Assembly: GCA_021790375.1 (NCBI GenBank)
Contig: JAJYEB010000077.1
Span: 1-7,918 of the forward strand
Reading direction: 5' to 3'
Length of the DNA: 7,918 nt
DNA from: Chloroflexota bacterium
Lineage (GTDB): Bacteria > Chloroflexota > Limnocylindria > Limnocylindrales > CSP1-4
Position 1 is the first letter of the stretch, and every line of letters starts with the position of its first letter. Shown in pieces: positions 1-6,107 of the stretch. Both the position numbers and the translations under genes were made by a program. The notes under the pieces were generated by a model that did not search any database, had not been told where the DNA came from, and saw only the letters and a program-made list of their open reading frames with translations.

Positions 1-132
1 CCGGATGCGGTCGGCCGTCTCGGCCTTGAGGCGCTCGGGGCTGTTGAAGGCGAACGAGACGGAGGCCTTGCTGACGCCCGCGACCTGGGCGACGTCGGCG
101 ATGCGGGGACGCCTGGGACGGGCTTCGGTCAC
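1..132 (-). CDS. LacI-family transcriptional regulator, N-terminal 44 residues only (cut by window start)
   Basis: A DNA-binding repressor or activator of the LacI/GalR family, which usually controls sugar uptake or breakdown genes in response to a ligand. Only the N-terminal DNA-binding part lies in the window. The translation begins VTEARPRRPRIADVAQVAG and continues VSKASVSFAFN, then SPERLKAETADRIR. This is the typical LacI layout: helix 1 IADVAQVAGV, recognition helix VSKASVSFAFN, and the start of helix 3 before the hinge. The GTG start at 132 is chosen because the homology begins about ten residues later and an AGGAG Shine-Dalgarno site lies about 8 bases upstream. The ligand-binding domain is outside the window, so the inducer cannot be named. 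Its promoter and a likely operator are visible upstream (219-272), which suggests autoregulation. The family assignment is firm; the target pathway is unknown. Confidence 0.93.
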   Translation of the reverse strand, partial: MTEARPRRPRIADVAQVAGVSKASVSFAFNSPERLKAETADRIR

Positions 133-175
133 CGCTGCTCCTGCCTGGGGGCTGGGGGTCCGCACGGGGTGGGCG

Positions 176-232
176 CTGGTCCGGTTGCCGGCCACTGGTC
201 CGGTTGTCGGCCGCTGGCCCGGTTTACTGAAC
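176..232. repeat. Three 19-bp tandem units carrying CCGGTT boxes in the lacI-type leader
   Basis: Units lie at 176-194, 195-213 and 214-232. The first two are identical at 17 of 19 positions (ctggtccggttgccggcca type). The third keeps only the first half, ctggcccggtt, and then runs into the inverted-repeat operator. CCGGTT therefore recurs at 181, 200 and 219 with exact 19-base spacing, and again at 232. The array lies between the predicted start point of the regulator gene and its start codon. Nineteen bases is just under two helical turns, so the boxes face nearly the same side of the DNA. Extra operator half-sites for the same LacI-type protein is the favoured reading; a slipped-strand duplication without function is the alternative. 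Confidence 0.6.
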
Positions 233-242
233 CGGTTTAACG
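219..242. promoter_or_regulatory. Probable LacI-type operator (overlapping inverted repeats centred on AACCGGTT)
   Basis: Two overlapping inverted repeats are visible. Positions 219-235 (ccggtttactgaaccgg) form a 17-base palindrome with one mismatched pair around a central C. Positions 230-237 (AACCGGTT) form a perfect 8-base palindrome that extends imperfectly on both sides. On the minus strand this reads as two TAAACCGG half-sites in direct order. A central CG step flanked by A/T tracts is usual for LacI-family operators. The site covers the expected transcription start of the minus-strand promoter at 245-272, so binding here should block the regulator's own gene. Which palindrome is the true operator cannot be decided by eye. 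Confidence 0.6.
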
Positions 243-244
243 GC

Positions 245-272
245 AGTTTAGCCGAGGCTCGCCGGATGTCAA
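245..272 (-). promoter_or_regulatory. Sigma-70-type promoter for the LacI-family gene
   Basis: Read on the minus strand, a perfect TTGACA -35 box (272-267) and a TAAACT -10 box (250-245) are separated by 16 bases. Transcription would start near 238, inside the inverted repeats at 219-242, giving a leader of about 105 bases before the GTG at 132. This is one of the few A/T-rich islands in the region and the best classical promoter in the window. Confidence 0.7.
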
Positions 273-396
273 TACCGTAATTGGGGCGATCCGTGACGTT
301 GCAGACGCATCTCGTACAACGCCGGAACGGAGTGGCCCTGGTGCGAGACAGGGCGCGCCCGGACGCAGGCGACCGCCGGTGCAGGTGGGGGCGCAG

Positions 397-444
397 GCGC
401 AGGCGAGGGCGCAGGCGAGGGCGCAGGCGCGGGTGCACGCGCGG
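397..444. repeat. 12-bp tandem array, four units
   Basis: Units gcgcaggcgagg at 397-408 and 409-420 are identical. The next two (421-432 and 433-444) differ by one and a few bases. The pattern is a GC-rich short tandem repeat of the kind produced by replication slippage. No gene frame is supported across it. Confidence 0.75.
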
Positions 445-494
445 GTGCTGCGCGGGCGAGAGCGCGGCTCGCGTCCCGAGTCAGCCTCCATGTT

Positions 495-523
495 CCGTCG
501 GCCATACTTTGTATGGCGGACGG
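495..523. promoter_or_regulatory. Palindrome copy 1: gccatac-ttt-gtatggc with extended arms
   Basis: The core at 501-517 has perfect 7-base arms GCCATAC and GTATGGC around TTT. In this copy the symmetry extends outward: CCGTC (495-499) pairs with GACGG (519-523) after a single G:G mismatch at 500/518, giving 12 paired positions per arm. The same 17-base core recurs in the same orientation at 824-840. It is A/T-rich in the middle of very GC-rich DNA. It could be an operator for a dimeric regulator or a dispersed palindromic repeat; the RNA form would be a stable hairpin with a three-base loop. The binding partner is unknown. Confidence 0.6.
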
Positions 524-597
524 GGAGCGGTGCGGACGGGGAGCACAGCGGACGCATGGCACTGCGACGGCAGCTGCAGGCCGCTTGCATTGCCGCC

Positions 598-651
598 CGA
601 CCCGCACGACCCGCATGACCGGCGCGACCGGCGCGACCCGTGCGACCCACC
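598..651. repeat. 9-bp tandem array, six units
   Basis: Six consecutive 9-base units follow the pattern cgaccCGCA / tgaccGGCG. They are cgacccgca twice, tgaccggcg, cgaccggcg, cgacccgtg and cgacccacc, and a partial seventh unit follows. The 9-base period matches the period of the coding repeat inside the Kbl-type gene at 3095-3148, but the unit sequences differ. It lies between the two palindrome copies. No function is evident. Confidence 0.75.
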
Positions 652-823
652 TGACGGGGCCTGGCAGGATCGAAGGGCGATAGGACCGCCGGGCCCAGAC
701 CCTGTTCTTGCTGGCGAGCGCGCACGCACGTCCGCCCGACGGGTGCCCACGTTGACCCGATGGGACCGAGCCGCGCCGACGTGGACGCCGTCGACCTGCC
801 AGCCGACCGCGCGGAGCACCACC

Positions 824-840
824 GCCATACTTTGTATGGC
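824..840. promoter_or_regulatory. Palindrome copy 2: gccatac-ttt-gtatggc
   Basis: An exact second copy of the 17-base palindrome at 501-517, 323 bases further on and in the same orientation (TTT loop on the plus strand). Flanking bases do not match copy 1 and the arms do not extend, so only the 17-base core is shared. Two exact copies of a symmetric A/T-centred site in DNA of this composition are very unlikely by chance. It lies 150 bases before the start of the membrane-protein gene. Confidence 0.65.
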
Positions 841-868
841 AACACGAACAGGGGGTTGCGGCGGGCGA

Positions 869-939
869 CGACCGCGGAAGGCGGGCCGGGCCGGGCCGGG
901 CCGGGCCGGGCCGGGGAAGGCTCGCCGACCGCGGAAGGC
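869..939. repeat. CCGGG pentamer run (886-915) between 14-bp direct repeats; potential G-quadruplex
   Basis: Six perfect CCGGG pentamers fill 886-915 and give seven G-triplets separated by CC from 883 to 916. This satisfies the usual four-tract G-quadruplex pattern on the plus strand. The run is flanked by direct repeats cgaccgcggaaggc at 869-882 and 926-939. It ends about 50 bases before the start of the membrane-protein gene, just upstream of its predicted -10 box, so a folded structure could influence initiation there. Simple slippage is the null explanation. Confidence 0.65.
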
Positions 940-973
940 TCACCCCGCCTCCACCGCCACCCCCGCCCGCGCG

Positions 974-982
974 TGGCAGAAT
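974..982 (+). promoter_or_regulatory. Extended -10 promoter element for the 990 gene (probable leaderless start)
   Basis: TGGCAGAAT combines a TGn extension with a CAGAAT -10 box (977-982), followed by 7 bases and the ATG at 990. There is no Shine-Dalgarno site between box and start, so the mRNA would begin at or next to the start codon. The methyltransferase gene has the close parallel TAGAAT plus 8 bases plus ATG. No clear -35 box is seen. Confidence 0.55.
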
Positions 983-989
983 CCGGCCG

Positions 990-1364
990 ATGATCTCCAC
1001 CCTCCGCGGGATGCCGGCCGGCGTGTGGCTCTTCCTGGTCTACGCCTTCATCATCCTCGCGATGCTCGGGATCTCCCTTCCCGCGGTGGTGAACCTCGCC
1101 ACCGGCGACGCGCCCATCAGCGGAGTGGGGCTCCTCTCGGCGCTGCTGCTGGCGTACACCATCTTCACCATCACGCTGGTGCTGCAGCGCAAGCAGGCGG
1201 CCTGGGCCTTCAGCCAGGGTCTGGCGACGCTGACGATTCCCCTCGTGCCGCTCCTGTGGTTCGCGACCGGCCTCGTCGGCGCCGTCTTCGCCGCCGTCCT
1301 CGCTCTCCTGCTCTTCCGCGGCCTGCGGACCGCCCGCGTCCGTGACTGGTTCAACGAGGTCTGA
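990..1364 (+). CDS. Small integral membrane protein, probably four transmembrane helices, function unknown
   Basis: A 124-residue hydrophobic protein that I do not recognise as a named family. Hydrophobic stretches lie at about residues 11-34 (VWLFLVYAFIILAMLGISL), 45-65 (GLLSALLLAYTIFTITLVL), and one long stretch 72-110 that most likely makes two helices meeting near ATGLVGAVF. Short basic loops (QRKQ at 66-69, RGLRTARVRD at 110-119) by the positive-inside rule suggest that those ends face the cytoplasm. There is no cleavable signal peptide and no catalytic motif. The ATG at 990 is supported by an extended -10 box 7 bases upstream, implying a leaderless transcript. Its stop lies 3 bases before the next gene's ATG, so the two are surely co-transcribed. 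It might assist transport or anchoring, but nothing in the sequence shows which. Confidence 0.85.
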   Translation: MISTLRGMPAGVWLFLVYAFIILAMLGISLPAVVNLATGDAPISGVGLLSALLLAYTIFTITLVLQRKQAAWAFSQGLATLTIPLVPLLWFATGLVGAVFAAVLALLLFRGLRTARVRDWFNEV

Positions 1365-1367
1365 CGC

Positions 1368-2423
1368 ATGCGCTTCGTCCGTTATCGCGAGGTCGACCCG
1401 TCGGGAAACGCCGCGGGGACCGGCCTGGACCTGCCAGTTCGCCCTCGCCTTGGTCTCCAGTACGATCCCGGTCCCGACGGCCGCGGCGGCCGCGTGCTCC
1501 CACTCGACGCCCTGCCGGGCGTGACGGACGACGCCGATCGGGCACGCGCGCTCGACGACGCGGACCTGGCGGCGTTCCTGGCGGCCGACCCCCAGCTGGA
1601 GGCCACGCGCGCCGGCCTGGAGCGCCTGCCCGACCCGGGGCCGCTCCAGCTGCCGGCCGCCAGCGTGCGGCTGCTCGCGCCACTGCACCGGCCCGGGAAG
1701 ATCGTCTGCGTCGGGCACAACTACCGCGAACACGTCGAGGAGCAGGGGCTTCCCGTCCCCGACCGCCCGACGCTCTTCGCCAAGTGGGCCAACGCCGTGG
1801 TGGGGCATGCCGAACCGGTCGTTCGGCCGGACGCGACCGAGGCGCTCGACCTGGAGGCCGAACTGGCGGTGGTGATCGGGACCCGGACGCAGCGGGTGCC
1901 CGAGATGCTCGCGCTGGCGCACGTCGCGGGATGGACCGCGGTCAACGACGTCTCGGCCCGCGACCTGCAGGGTTCGAAGCCGGCGGTGAAACCGGGTGCG
2001 CACGGGGACGGCCAATGGGTCCGGGCCAAGGCGTCCGACACGTTCATGCCCATGGGCCCGGCGGTGGTGACGATCGACGAGCTGCCCGACGTATCGGACG
2101 TCGGGATCCGCTCCTGGCGGGCGGCGGCGGACGGCACGGTGACGACGATGCAGGACGGGACCACGCGCACCATGATCTTCGGCGTGCCGCAGCTGATCGC
2201 GTTCATCAGCGCCGTCATCACGCTCGAGCCGGGCGACCTGGTGGTGACCGGGACCCCGTCGGGGGTGGGAGTCTTCCGCGTCCCGCCCGTGTACCTGGAA
2301 CCAGGCGACGTCGCCAGCGTGGAGGTCGCCGGAATCGGCCGGATCGACAACCCCGTCGTGGCCTACGACGGCAGCGTGCCCCTCGGATCGCCCGCGGCGG
2401 CCATACTCGCGGAGCGCGGGTAA
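1368..2423 (+). CDS. Fumarylacetoacetate hydrolase (FAH) family enzyme
   Basis: A soluble 351-residue metal-dependent enzyme of the FAH family. Members hydrolyse C-C bonds in beta-diketo acids, decarboxylate or isomerise hydroxymuconate-type compounds, or cleave related 2-oxo acids. Residues 1-105 form the variable N-terminal domain. The catalytic domain starts at KIVCVGHNYREH (111-122). The metal ligands are visible in LDLEAELAVVIG (E163 and E165) and NDVSARDLQ (D194). The family's WVRAKASDTFMPMGP (217-230) and VVTGTPSGVG (292-301) segments follow, and the end GIGRIDNPV (322-330) is typical. A short extra Gly/Lys/Pro-rich stretch (GSKPAVKPGAHGDG, 202-215) sits between DLQ and QWVRAK, where most relatives are shorter. 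The ATG at 1368 has GAGGT 7 bases upstream. The gene follows the membrane-protein gene by 3 bases. The substrate cannot be read from the sequence; fumarylpyruvate hydrolase and 2-hydroxyhepta-2,4-diene-1,7-dioate isomerase are among the possible roles. Confidence 0.92.
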   Translation: MRFVRYREVDPSGNAAGTGLDLPVRPRLGLQYDPGPDGRGGRVLPLDALPGVTDDADRARALDDADLAAFLAADPQLEATRAGLERLPDPGPLQLPAASVRLLAPLHRPGKIVCVGHNYREHVEEQGLPVPDRPTLFAKWANAVVGHAEPVVRPDATEALDLEAELAVVIGTRTQRVPEMLALAHVAGWTAVNDVSARDLQGSKPAVKPGAHGDGQWVRAKASDTFMPMGPAVVTIDELPDVSDVGIRSWRAAADGTVTTMQDGTTRTMIFGVPQLIAFISAVITLEPGDLVVTGTPSGVGVFRVPPVYLEPGDVASVEVAGIGRIDNPVVAYDGSVPLGSPAAAILAERG

Positions 2424-2530
2424 CCGCCGGGGAAGGCGTGGCCGTCCTCGGGTGCAGGCCAATCGGGCTCTGTCGATCGCCATCGCGAAGGGTGCCGGGG
2501 CATGGCGCGTGATGCCACAGGAGGACTGAG

Positions 2531-3832
<1,302 letters not shown>

Positions 3833-3863
3833 GCGGGGCCCGGACGCCGCGGTGCCCGGGACG

Positions 3864-3886
3864 CCGCTCGCGGCTCGCGGGAGCGG
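3864..3886 (+). terminator. GC-rich hairpin 31 bases after the Kbl-type gene
   Basis: CCGCTCGCG (3864-3872), a three-base loop, then CGC-gg-GAGCGG (3876-3886), gives a 9-pair stem with a two-base bulge. There is no T-run after it, so it is not a canonical intrinsic terminator. Position and stability are the only evidence. Confidence 0.35.
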
Positions 3887-4180
3887 GGCGCGCTCGTCGG
3901 GGCGGGGCCCGGGACGCCGCGGGGTTCGCCGGAGCGGAGCGCGGAGGTCGCGGCGGCTTCGCGTTGCGGCAGGCGGCGCGTTGCGGCTGGGGCGTGACCG
4001 CGCTATCGGCGCCTCCTTCCGCCACGTTAGATCCCAGGGAGCGGTGGGCGAGCCACACGGCCCCGGCGGCCACTCTCTGCCGCCAGGCGTTCCCCGGGCA
4101 CACAACTGGCGGCAGCCCCGGCTTCACCGGCCCCACGACTCGCCAGATTGTCGCCGGTGGAACGCGCGCCGCCTCGCGGT

Positions 4181-4200
4181 CGCCGGGTTCTCTCCCGGCG
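4181..4200. terminator. Perfect 7-bp-stem hairpin between convergent genes
   Basis: CGCCGGG (4181-4187), the loop ttctct, and CCCGGCG (4194-4200) form a perfect symmetric hairpin. It lies 113 bases beyond the stop of the minus-strand XRE/nuclease gene and could also act on transcripts from the Kbl side. No T-tract follows on either strand. A bidirectional terminator is plausible but not proven. Confidence 0.35.
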
Positions 4201-4313
4201 AATGTCTGGCATGCCGGGACACGCCCGCCGATGGCGCCGCGCGTCCGGCCCCGCTCGGTCGCGCACGGCGGCGCTCGTCCCCGCTCGCCGCAAGGTCCAG
4301 ACGCCGGCCAGGC

Positions 4314-5012
4314 TCAGCTCCGGGGCCGTCTCGATCTCCTCCCGGTGGAGATTGGCAGAAAGCTCAGTGCTCGGATCGGCCCGACTGGGTCGGCGAGCCA
4401 TGCGGCCACATCGCGACCCTGGTACGGGAAGGCGTTGCGCAGCACGGTCGCGTGCCGCGCCACCTGCCGGCGGTTCCCGCCACGCTCTTCGAGAATCAGC
4501 CAGCGACCCACGTCACTCACCGGGATCCAGCCGCGGTCCCTCGCCACCTTCGGGGCGAGGCGGCACTTGCGGTCCATCGTCGCCAGCATTGCCTGTTGGT
4601 CGCCCATCTCCGTCTTCAGCTCGACCACGAGCAGGGTCCTTCGCTGGGGATGCCAGGCGAAGATGTCGATCGACCCGCGTTCGCCGTACTCGGAGAACGA
4701 CGCCTCGGCCACGAACTGCCAGGCGCCCGTCGCAGCGAGCCGGCGGGCCACCGTCTCCTGCAGCGCAGCGTGGCGCTCATCGAGAAGCCGATCCAGCTGC
4801 CCGCCGCGCCAGCGCAGGTCGAGCTCGACCCGGGCATCCAGTGCAGCCGCAACGGAACGGATCGCGCGCACGCTGAGGGTCTCGCCGTGGCCCCGCTCCA
4901 TTCGCGATACCGCTGCAGGAGACAGTCCGGCGGCGGCGCCCACGTCCACCTGCCGCCAGCCGTGCCTCAGCCGAAGCGCACGGATCGCCCGTCCGAGTCG
5001 CTGGTCGTCCAC
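4314..5012 (-). CDS. XRE-type helix-turn-helix protein fused to a PD-(D/E)XK nuclease-like domain
   Basis: A 232-residue two-domain protein. Residues 1-62 are a Cro/C1 (XRE) helix-turn-helix: LGRAIRALRLRHGWRQVDVG, then AAAGLSPAAVSRMERGHGE with the usual second and third helices, then SVRAIRSVAAALDA. A linker ELDLRWRGGQLDRLLDERHAAL leads to a C-terminal domain (about 85-218) with the restriction-endonuclease-fold signature. Its motif is GSIDIFAW (D116), then after 14 residues LLVVELKTE (E131, K133), with upstream acids at E103, E108 and E111 that could supply the first motif. The key residues are present, so catalysis is possible. I have seen this domain pairing in high-GC bacteria but know no established role. 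The GTG at 5012 is preferred: VDDQR is a natural beginning for the HTH, and CACACT lies 6 bases upstream as a leaderless -10. ATG at 5039 would add nine residues. The methyltransferase gene lies upstream on the same strand. Confidence 0.85.
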   Translation of the reverse strand: MDDQRLGRAIRALRLRHGWRQVDVGAAAGLSPAAVSRMERGHGETLSVRAIRSVAAALDARVELDLRWRGGQLDRLLDERHAALQETVARRLAATGAWQFVAEASFSEYGERGSIDIFAWHPQRRTLLVVELKTEMGDQQAMLATMDRKCRLAPKVARDRGWIPVSDVGRWLILEERGGNRRQVARHATVLRNAFPYQGRDVAAWLADPVGPIRALSFLPISTGRRSRRPRS

Positions 5013-5018
5013 CCCTGG

Positions 5019-5024
5019 AGTGTG
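5019..5024 (-). promoter_or_regulatory. Possible -10 element for the XRE/nuclease gene
   Basis: On the minus strand CACACT is followed by 6 bases and the GTG at 5012, the same geometry as the other leaderless genes here. The box is weaker than TANNNT and no -35 box is clear. If real, it fixes GTG at 5012 as the start, because the ATG at 5039 would lie upstream of the promoter. Confidence 0.35.
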
Positions 5025-5129
5025 GCGGCCGGGGATCATCCACAGCTCACCAGGCACTTCACCGACGATGCACCACCGGGAGCTGGCTCCGGCCGCGGTG
5101 CGAGCGGATGGACATCGACCTGCGCCGGG

Positions 5130-5197
5130 CGTGCCTACTCGGCGGTGGCGCTCGCCGGTGGGACGTGCCTGCTCGCCGGCGGCACCCGCCGATGGGG
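5130..5197. repeat. Degenerate 34-bp tandem repeat between the methyltransferase and XRE/nuclease genes
   Basis: Units at 5130-5163 and 5164-5197 agree at about 26 of 34 positions, beginning cgtgcctRctcgScgg. CGTGCC occurs a third time exactly 34 bases later at 5198, after which the similarity ends. It occupies the intergenic gap (5040-5230) upstream of the XRE gene and downstream of the methyltransferase stop. No gene or other recognised signal was seen in the rest of this gap. Confidence 0.6.
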
Positions 5198-5230
5198 CGT
5201 GCCGCGGGGTGCCCCTCCCCGAATGAACCC

Positions 5231-6070
5231 CTACCCCGCCTTCCGCGCCTGAACGTACACGCTCGGACCCGGCGTCACCGAGCCCAGAGGCCCCTGCAGC
5301 GGCCCCTCCACCGCCGCCAGCCAGCCCGCCGGCAGCCGGTCGCGCAGCATCGGCAGCCGGAAGAGCGACACCGCCCGAACCTCCTCCACCCGCAGCCCTG
5401 CCCGGCGCAGCAGCCGGCGCACCTCGAGCGGATGCCGGTCGAAGTGCAGCGGCAGGTACTCGTGCGGCTCGGTCGTGAACGGCGACCACTCCTGGCGGCC
5501 CAGCGCGTGCTTCAGGATCGCCTTGAGGTTGCGCTTGTTGGCGAACTCGAGCACCAGCACGCCGCCCGGACGCAGGACCCGCGCGAACTCGGCGAACACG
5601 GCGCCGGGGTGCTCCAGGTGGTGGACCACCCGCACGCAGACCACCGCGTCGAACGAGCCGTCGTCGAACGGCAGCGCGTACGCGTCGCCCTGCTCGACCC
5701 GAATCCGCGAATCGTCGCGGAACTGCTCGCGCGCCGCCGCCACGTGCGCCTCCGACGCGTCGAGCAGCACGACCTCGCGGTAGCCCCGGTACTCGTCGGC
5801 CAGGCGGCCGTACCCGGCCCCCACCTCCACGAGCCGCTCGCCGGTCGGGGGCAGCAGCGCGCGGATCGCCAACCGGTCGCAGCGGTCCTCGTAGTCGCGC
5901 GCGGCCCAGAAGACGTCCCGGTAGCGCAGGTCGTCGTAGCGCGGGATCTCGTGGTCGGGGGCGGCCGACGGCGTGTCCGACGGGCCGGGCACGTCGTCCG
6001 ACGGGCCGGGCACGCCTGGCGCGGCTGGCGCGGGCGTCGCGGGCACTGTGGTCCGTTCCGGGGTCGTCAT
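5231..6070 (-). CDS. Class I SAM-dependent methyltransferase (Methyltransf_11 type)
   Basis: A cytoplasmic 279-residue methyltransferase that transfers a methyl group from S-adenosylmethionine to an unknown, probably small-molecule, acceptor. The Rossmann-type core shows motif I VEVGAGYGR (81-89), the acidic end of strand 2 in VVLLDAS (100-106, D104), GDAYALPF (128-135), FDAVVCVRVVHHLEHP (140-155), and RVLRPGGVLVLEFANK (164-179). The C-terminal part NLKAILKHALGRQEWSPF onward, with HPLEVRRLLRRAGL (213-226), is typical of a methyltransferase subfamily seen in Chloroflexota. DNA-methylase motifs such as NPPY or DPPY are absent. The first 40 residues are a Pro/Ala-rich tail with VPGPSD twice. The ATG at 6070 is chosen because TAGAAT lies 8 bases upstream; the frame stays open further upstream, but those codons run through promoter and tandem-repeat DNA. 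Confidence 0.9.
   Translation of the reverse strand: MTTPERTTVPATPAPAAPGVPGPSDDVPGPSDTPSAAPDHEIPRYDDLRYRDVFWAARDYEDRCDRLAIRALLPPTGERLVEVGAGYGRLADEYRGYREVVLLDASEAHVAAAREQFRDDSRIRVEQGDAYALPFDDGSFDAVVCVRVVHHLEHPGAVFAEFARVLRPGGVLVLEFANKRNLKAILKHALGRQEWSPFTTEPHEYLPLHFDRHPLEVRRLLRRAGLRVEEVRAVSLFRLPMLRDRLPAGWLAAVEGPLQGPLGSVTPGPSVYVQARKAG
5975..6014. repeat. 21-bp tandem repeat coding the methyltransferase N-terminal tail
   Basis: gtccgacgggccgggcacg occurs at 5975-5993 and again at 5996-6014, period 21, with the two copies identical over 19 bases. The repeat keeps the frame and gives the doubled VPGPSD in the disordered N-terminal tail. It is another case of in-frame slippage outside the catalytic core. 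Confidence 0.75.
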
Positions 6071-6078
6071 GGCGCGCC

Positions 6079-6084
6079 ATTCTA
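6079..6084 (-). promoter_or_regulatory. -10 element (TAGAAT) for the methyltransferase gene, leaderless
   Basis: On the minus strand TAGAAT lies 8 bases before the ATG at 6070. No Shine-Dalgarno site lies between. No clear -35 box is seen; the expected position falls beside the inverted repeat at 6108-6133. Confidence 0.6.
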
Positions 6085-6107
6085 CGGGTCGGCTTGCCCG
6101 GCGCTCA

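Larger units (their letters stand above)
273..989. other. Gene-free, repeat-dense intergenic region
   Basis: Open frames exist on both strands, but their translations are runs of Arg, Pro, Ala and Gly dictated by the tandem repeats and match no family I recognise. No Shine-Dalgarno site or domain motif supports any of them. The region holds a 12-base tandem array (397-444), a 9-base tandem array (598-651), two identical 17-base palindromes (501-517 and 824-840), a CCGGG pentamer run (886-915) and a 14-base direct repeat (869-882 and 926-939). It separates a minus-strand regulator gene from a plus-strand gene cluster. No tRNA or recognised RNA gene was seen. Confidence 0.6.
3833..4313. other. 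Convergent intergenic region with hairpins and a direct repeat
   Basis: This stretch lies between the ends of the Kbl-type gene (plus) and the XRE/nuclease gene (minus). No supported gene was found; the open frames are shadows rich in Arg and Pro. It contains an imperfect direct repeat of about 20 bases (3833-3852 and 3902-3922, differing by one inserted G). There is also an inverted repeat tgccgccag (4078-4086) with ctggcggca (4106-4114), 9-base arms and a 19-base loop. Two compact hairpins are listed separately. The function is probably transcription termination for both flanking genes. Confidence 0.55.

Noticed and set aside
397..651. CRISPR-like array in the tandem repeats
   Set aside because: Units of 9 and 12 bases are contiguous without unique spacers and are far too short; no cas gene is in the window.
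501..840. Insertion sequence or transposon bounded by the two palindromes
   Set aside because: The copies are in direct, not inverted, orientation in their flanks, no transposase frame lies between, and no target duplication is visible.
281..1345. A 354-residue plus-strand open frame through the repeat region
   Set aside because: It is composed of repeat-derived Arg/Pro runs, and its end overlaps the membrane-protein and FAH genes in another frame. There is no start signal and no family match.
2424..2530. Separate promoter for the Kbl-type gene
   Set aside because: I looked for TTGACA/TANNNT pairs in this 107-base gap and found none convincing; only the AGGAGG ribosome site is clear. A hidden promoter cannot be excluded.
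4170..4205. Possible tRNA T-arm (ccgggttctctcccgg)
   Set aside because: The loop TTCTCTC lacks the conserved TTCRA pattern, and no anticodon arm or acceptor stem can be assembled around it. It is better read as a plain hairpin.
4314..6070. Restriction-modification pair formed by the methyltransferase and the nuclease-like protein
   Set aside because: The methyltransferase has small-molecule type motifs (VEVGAGYGR, RVLRPGG) and no NPPY/DPPY catalytic motif or target-recognition domain, so it is unlikely to methylate DNA.
4314..6080. A 588-residue minus-strand frame joining the XRE/nuclease domain to upstream sequence
   Set aside because: The upstream half is a shadow of the methyltransferase in another frame. 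Only the part from about 5012 down shows real domain motifs.
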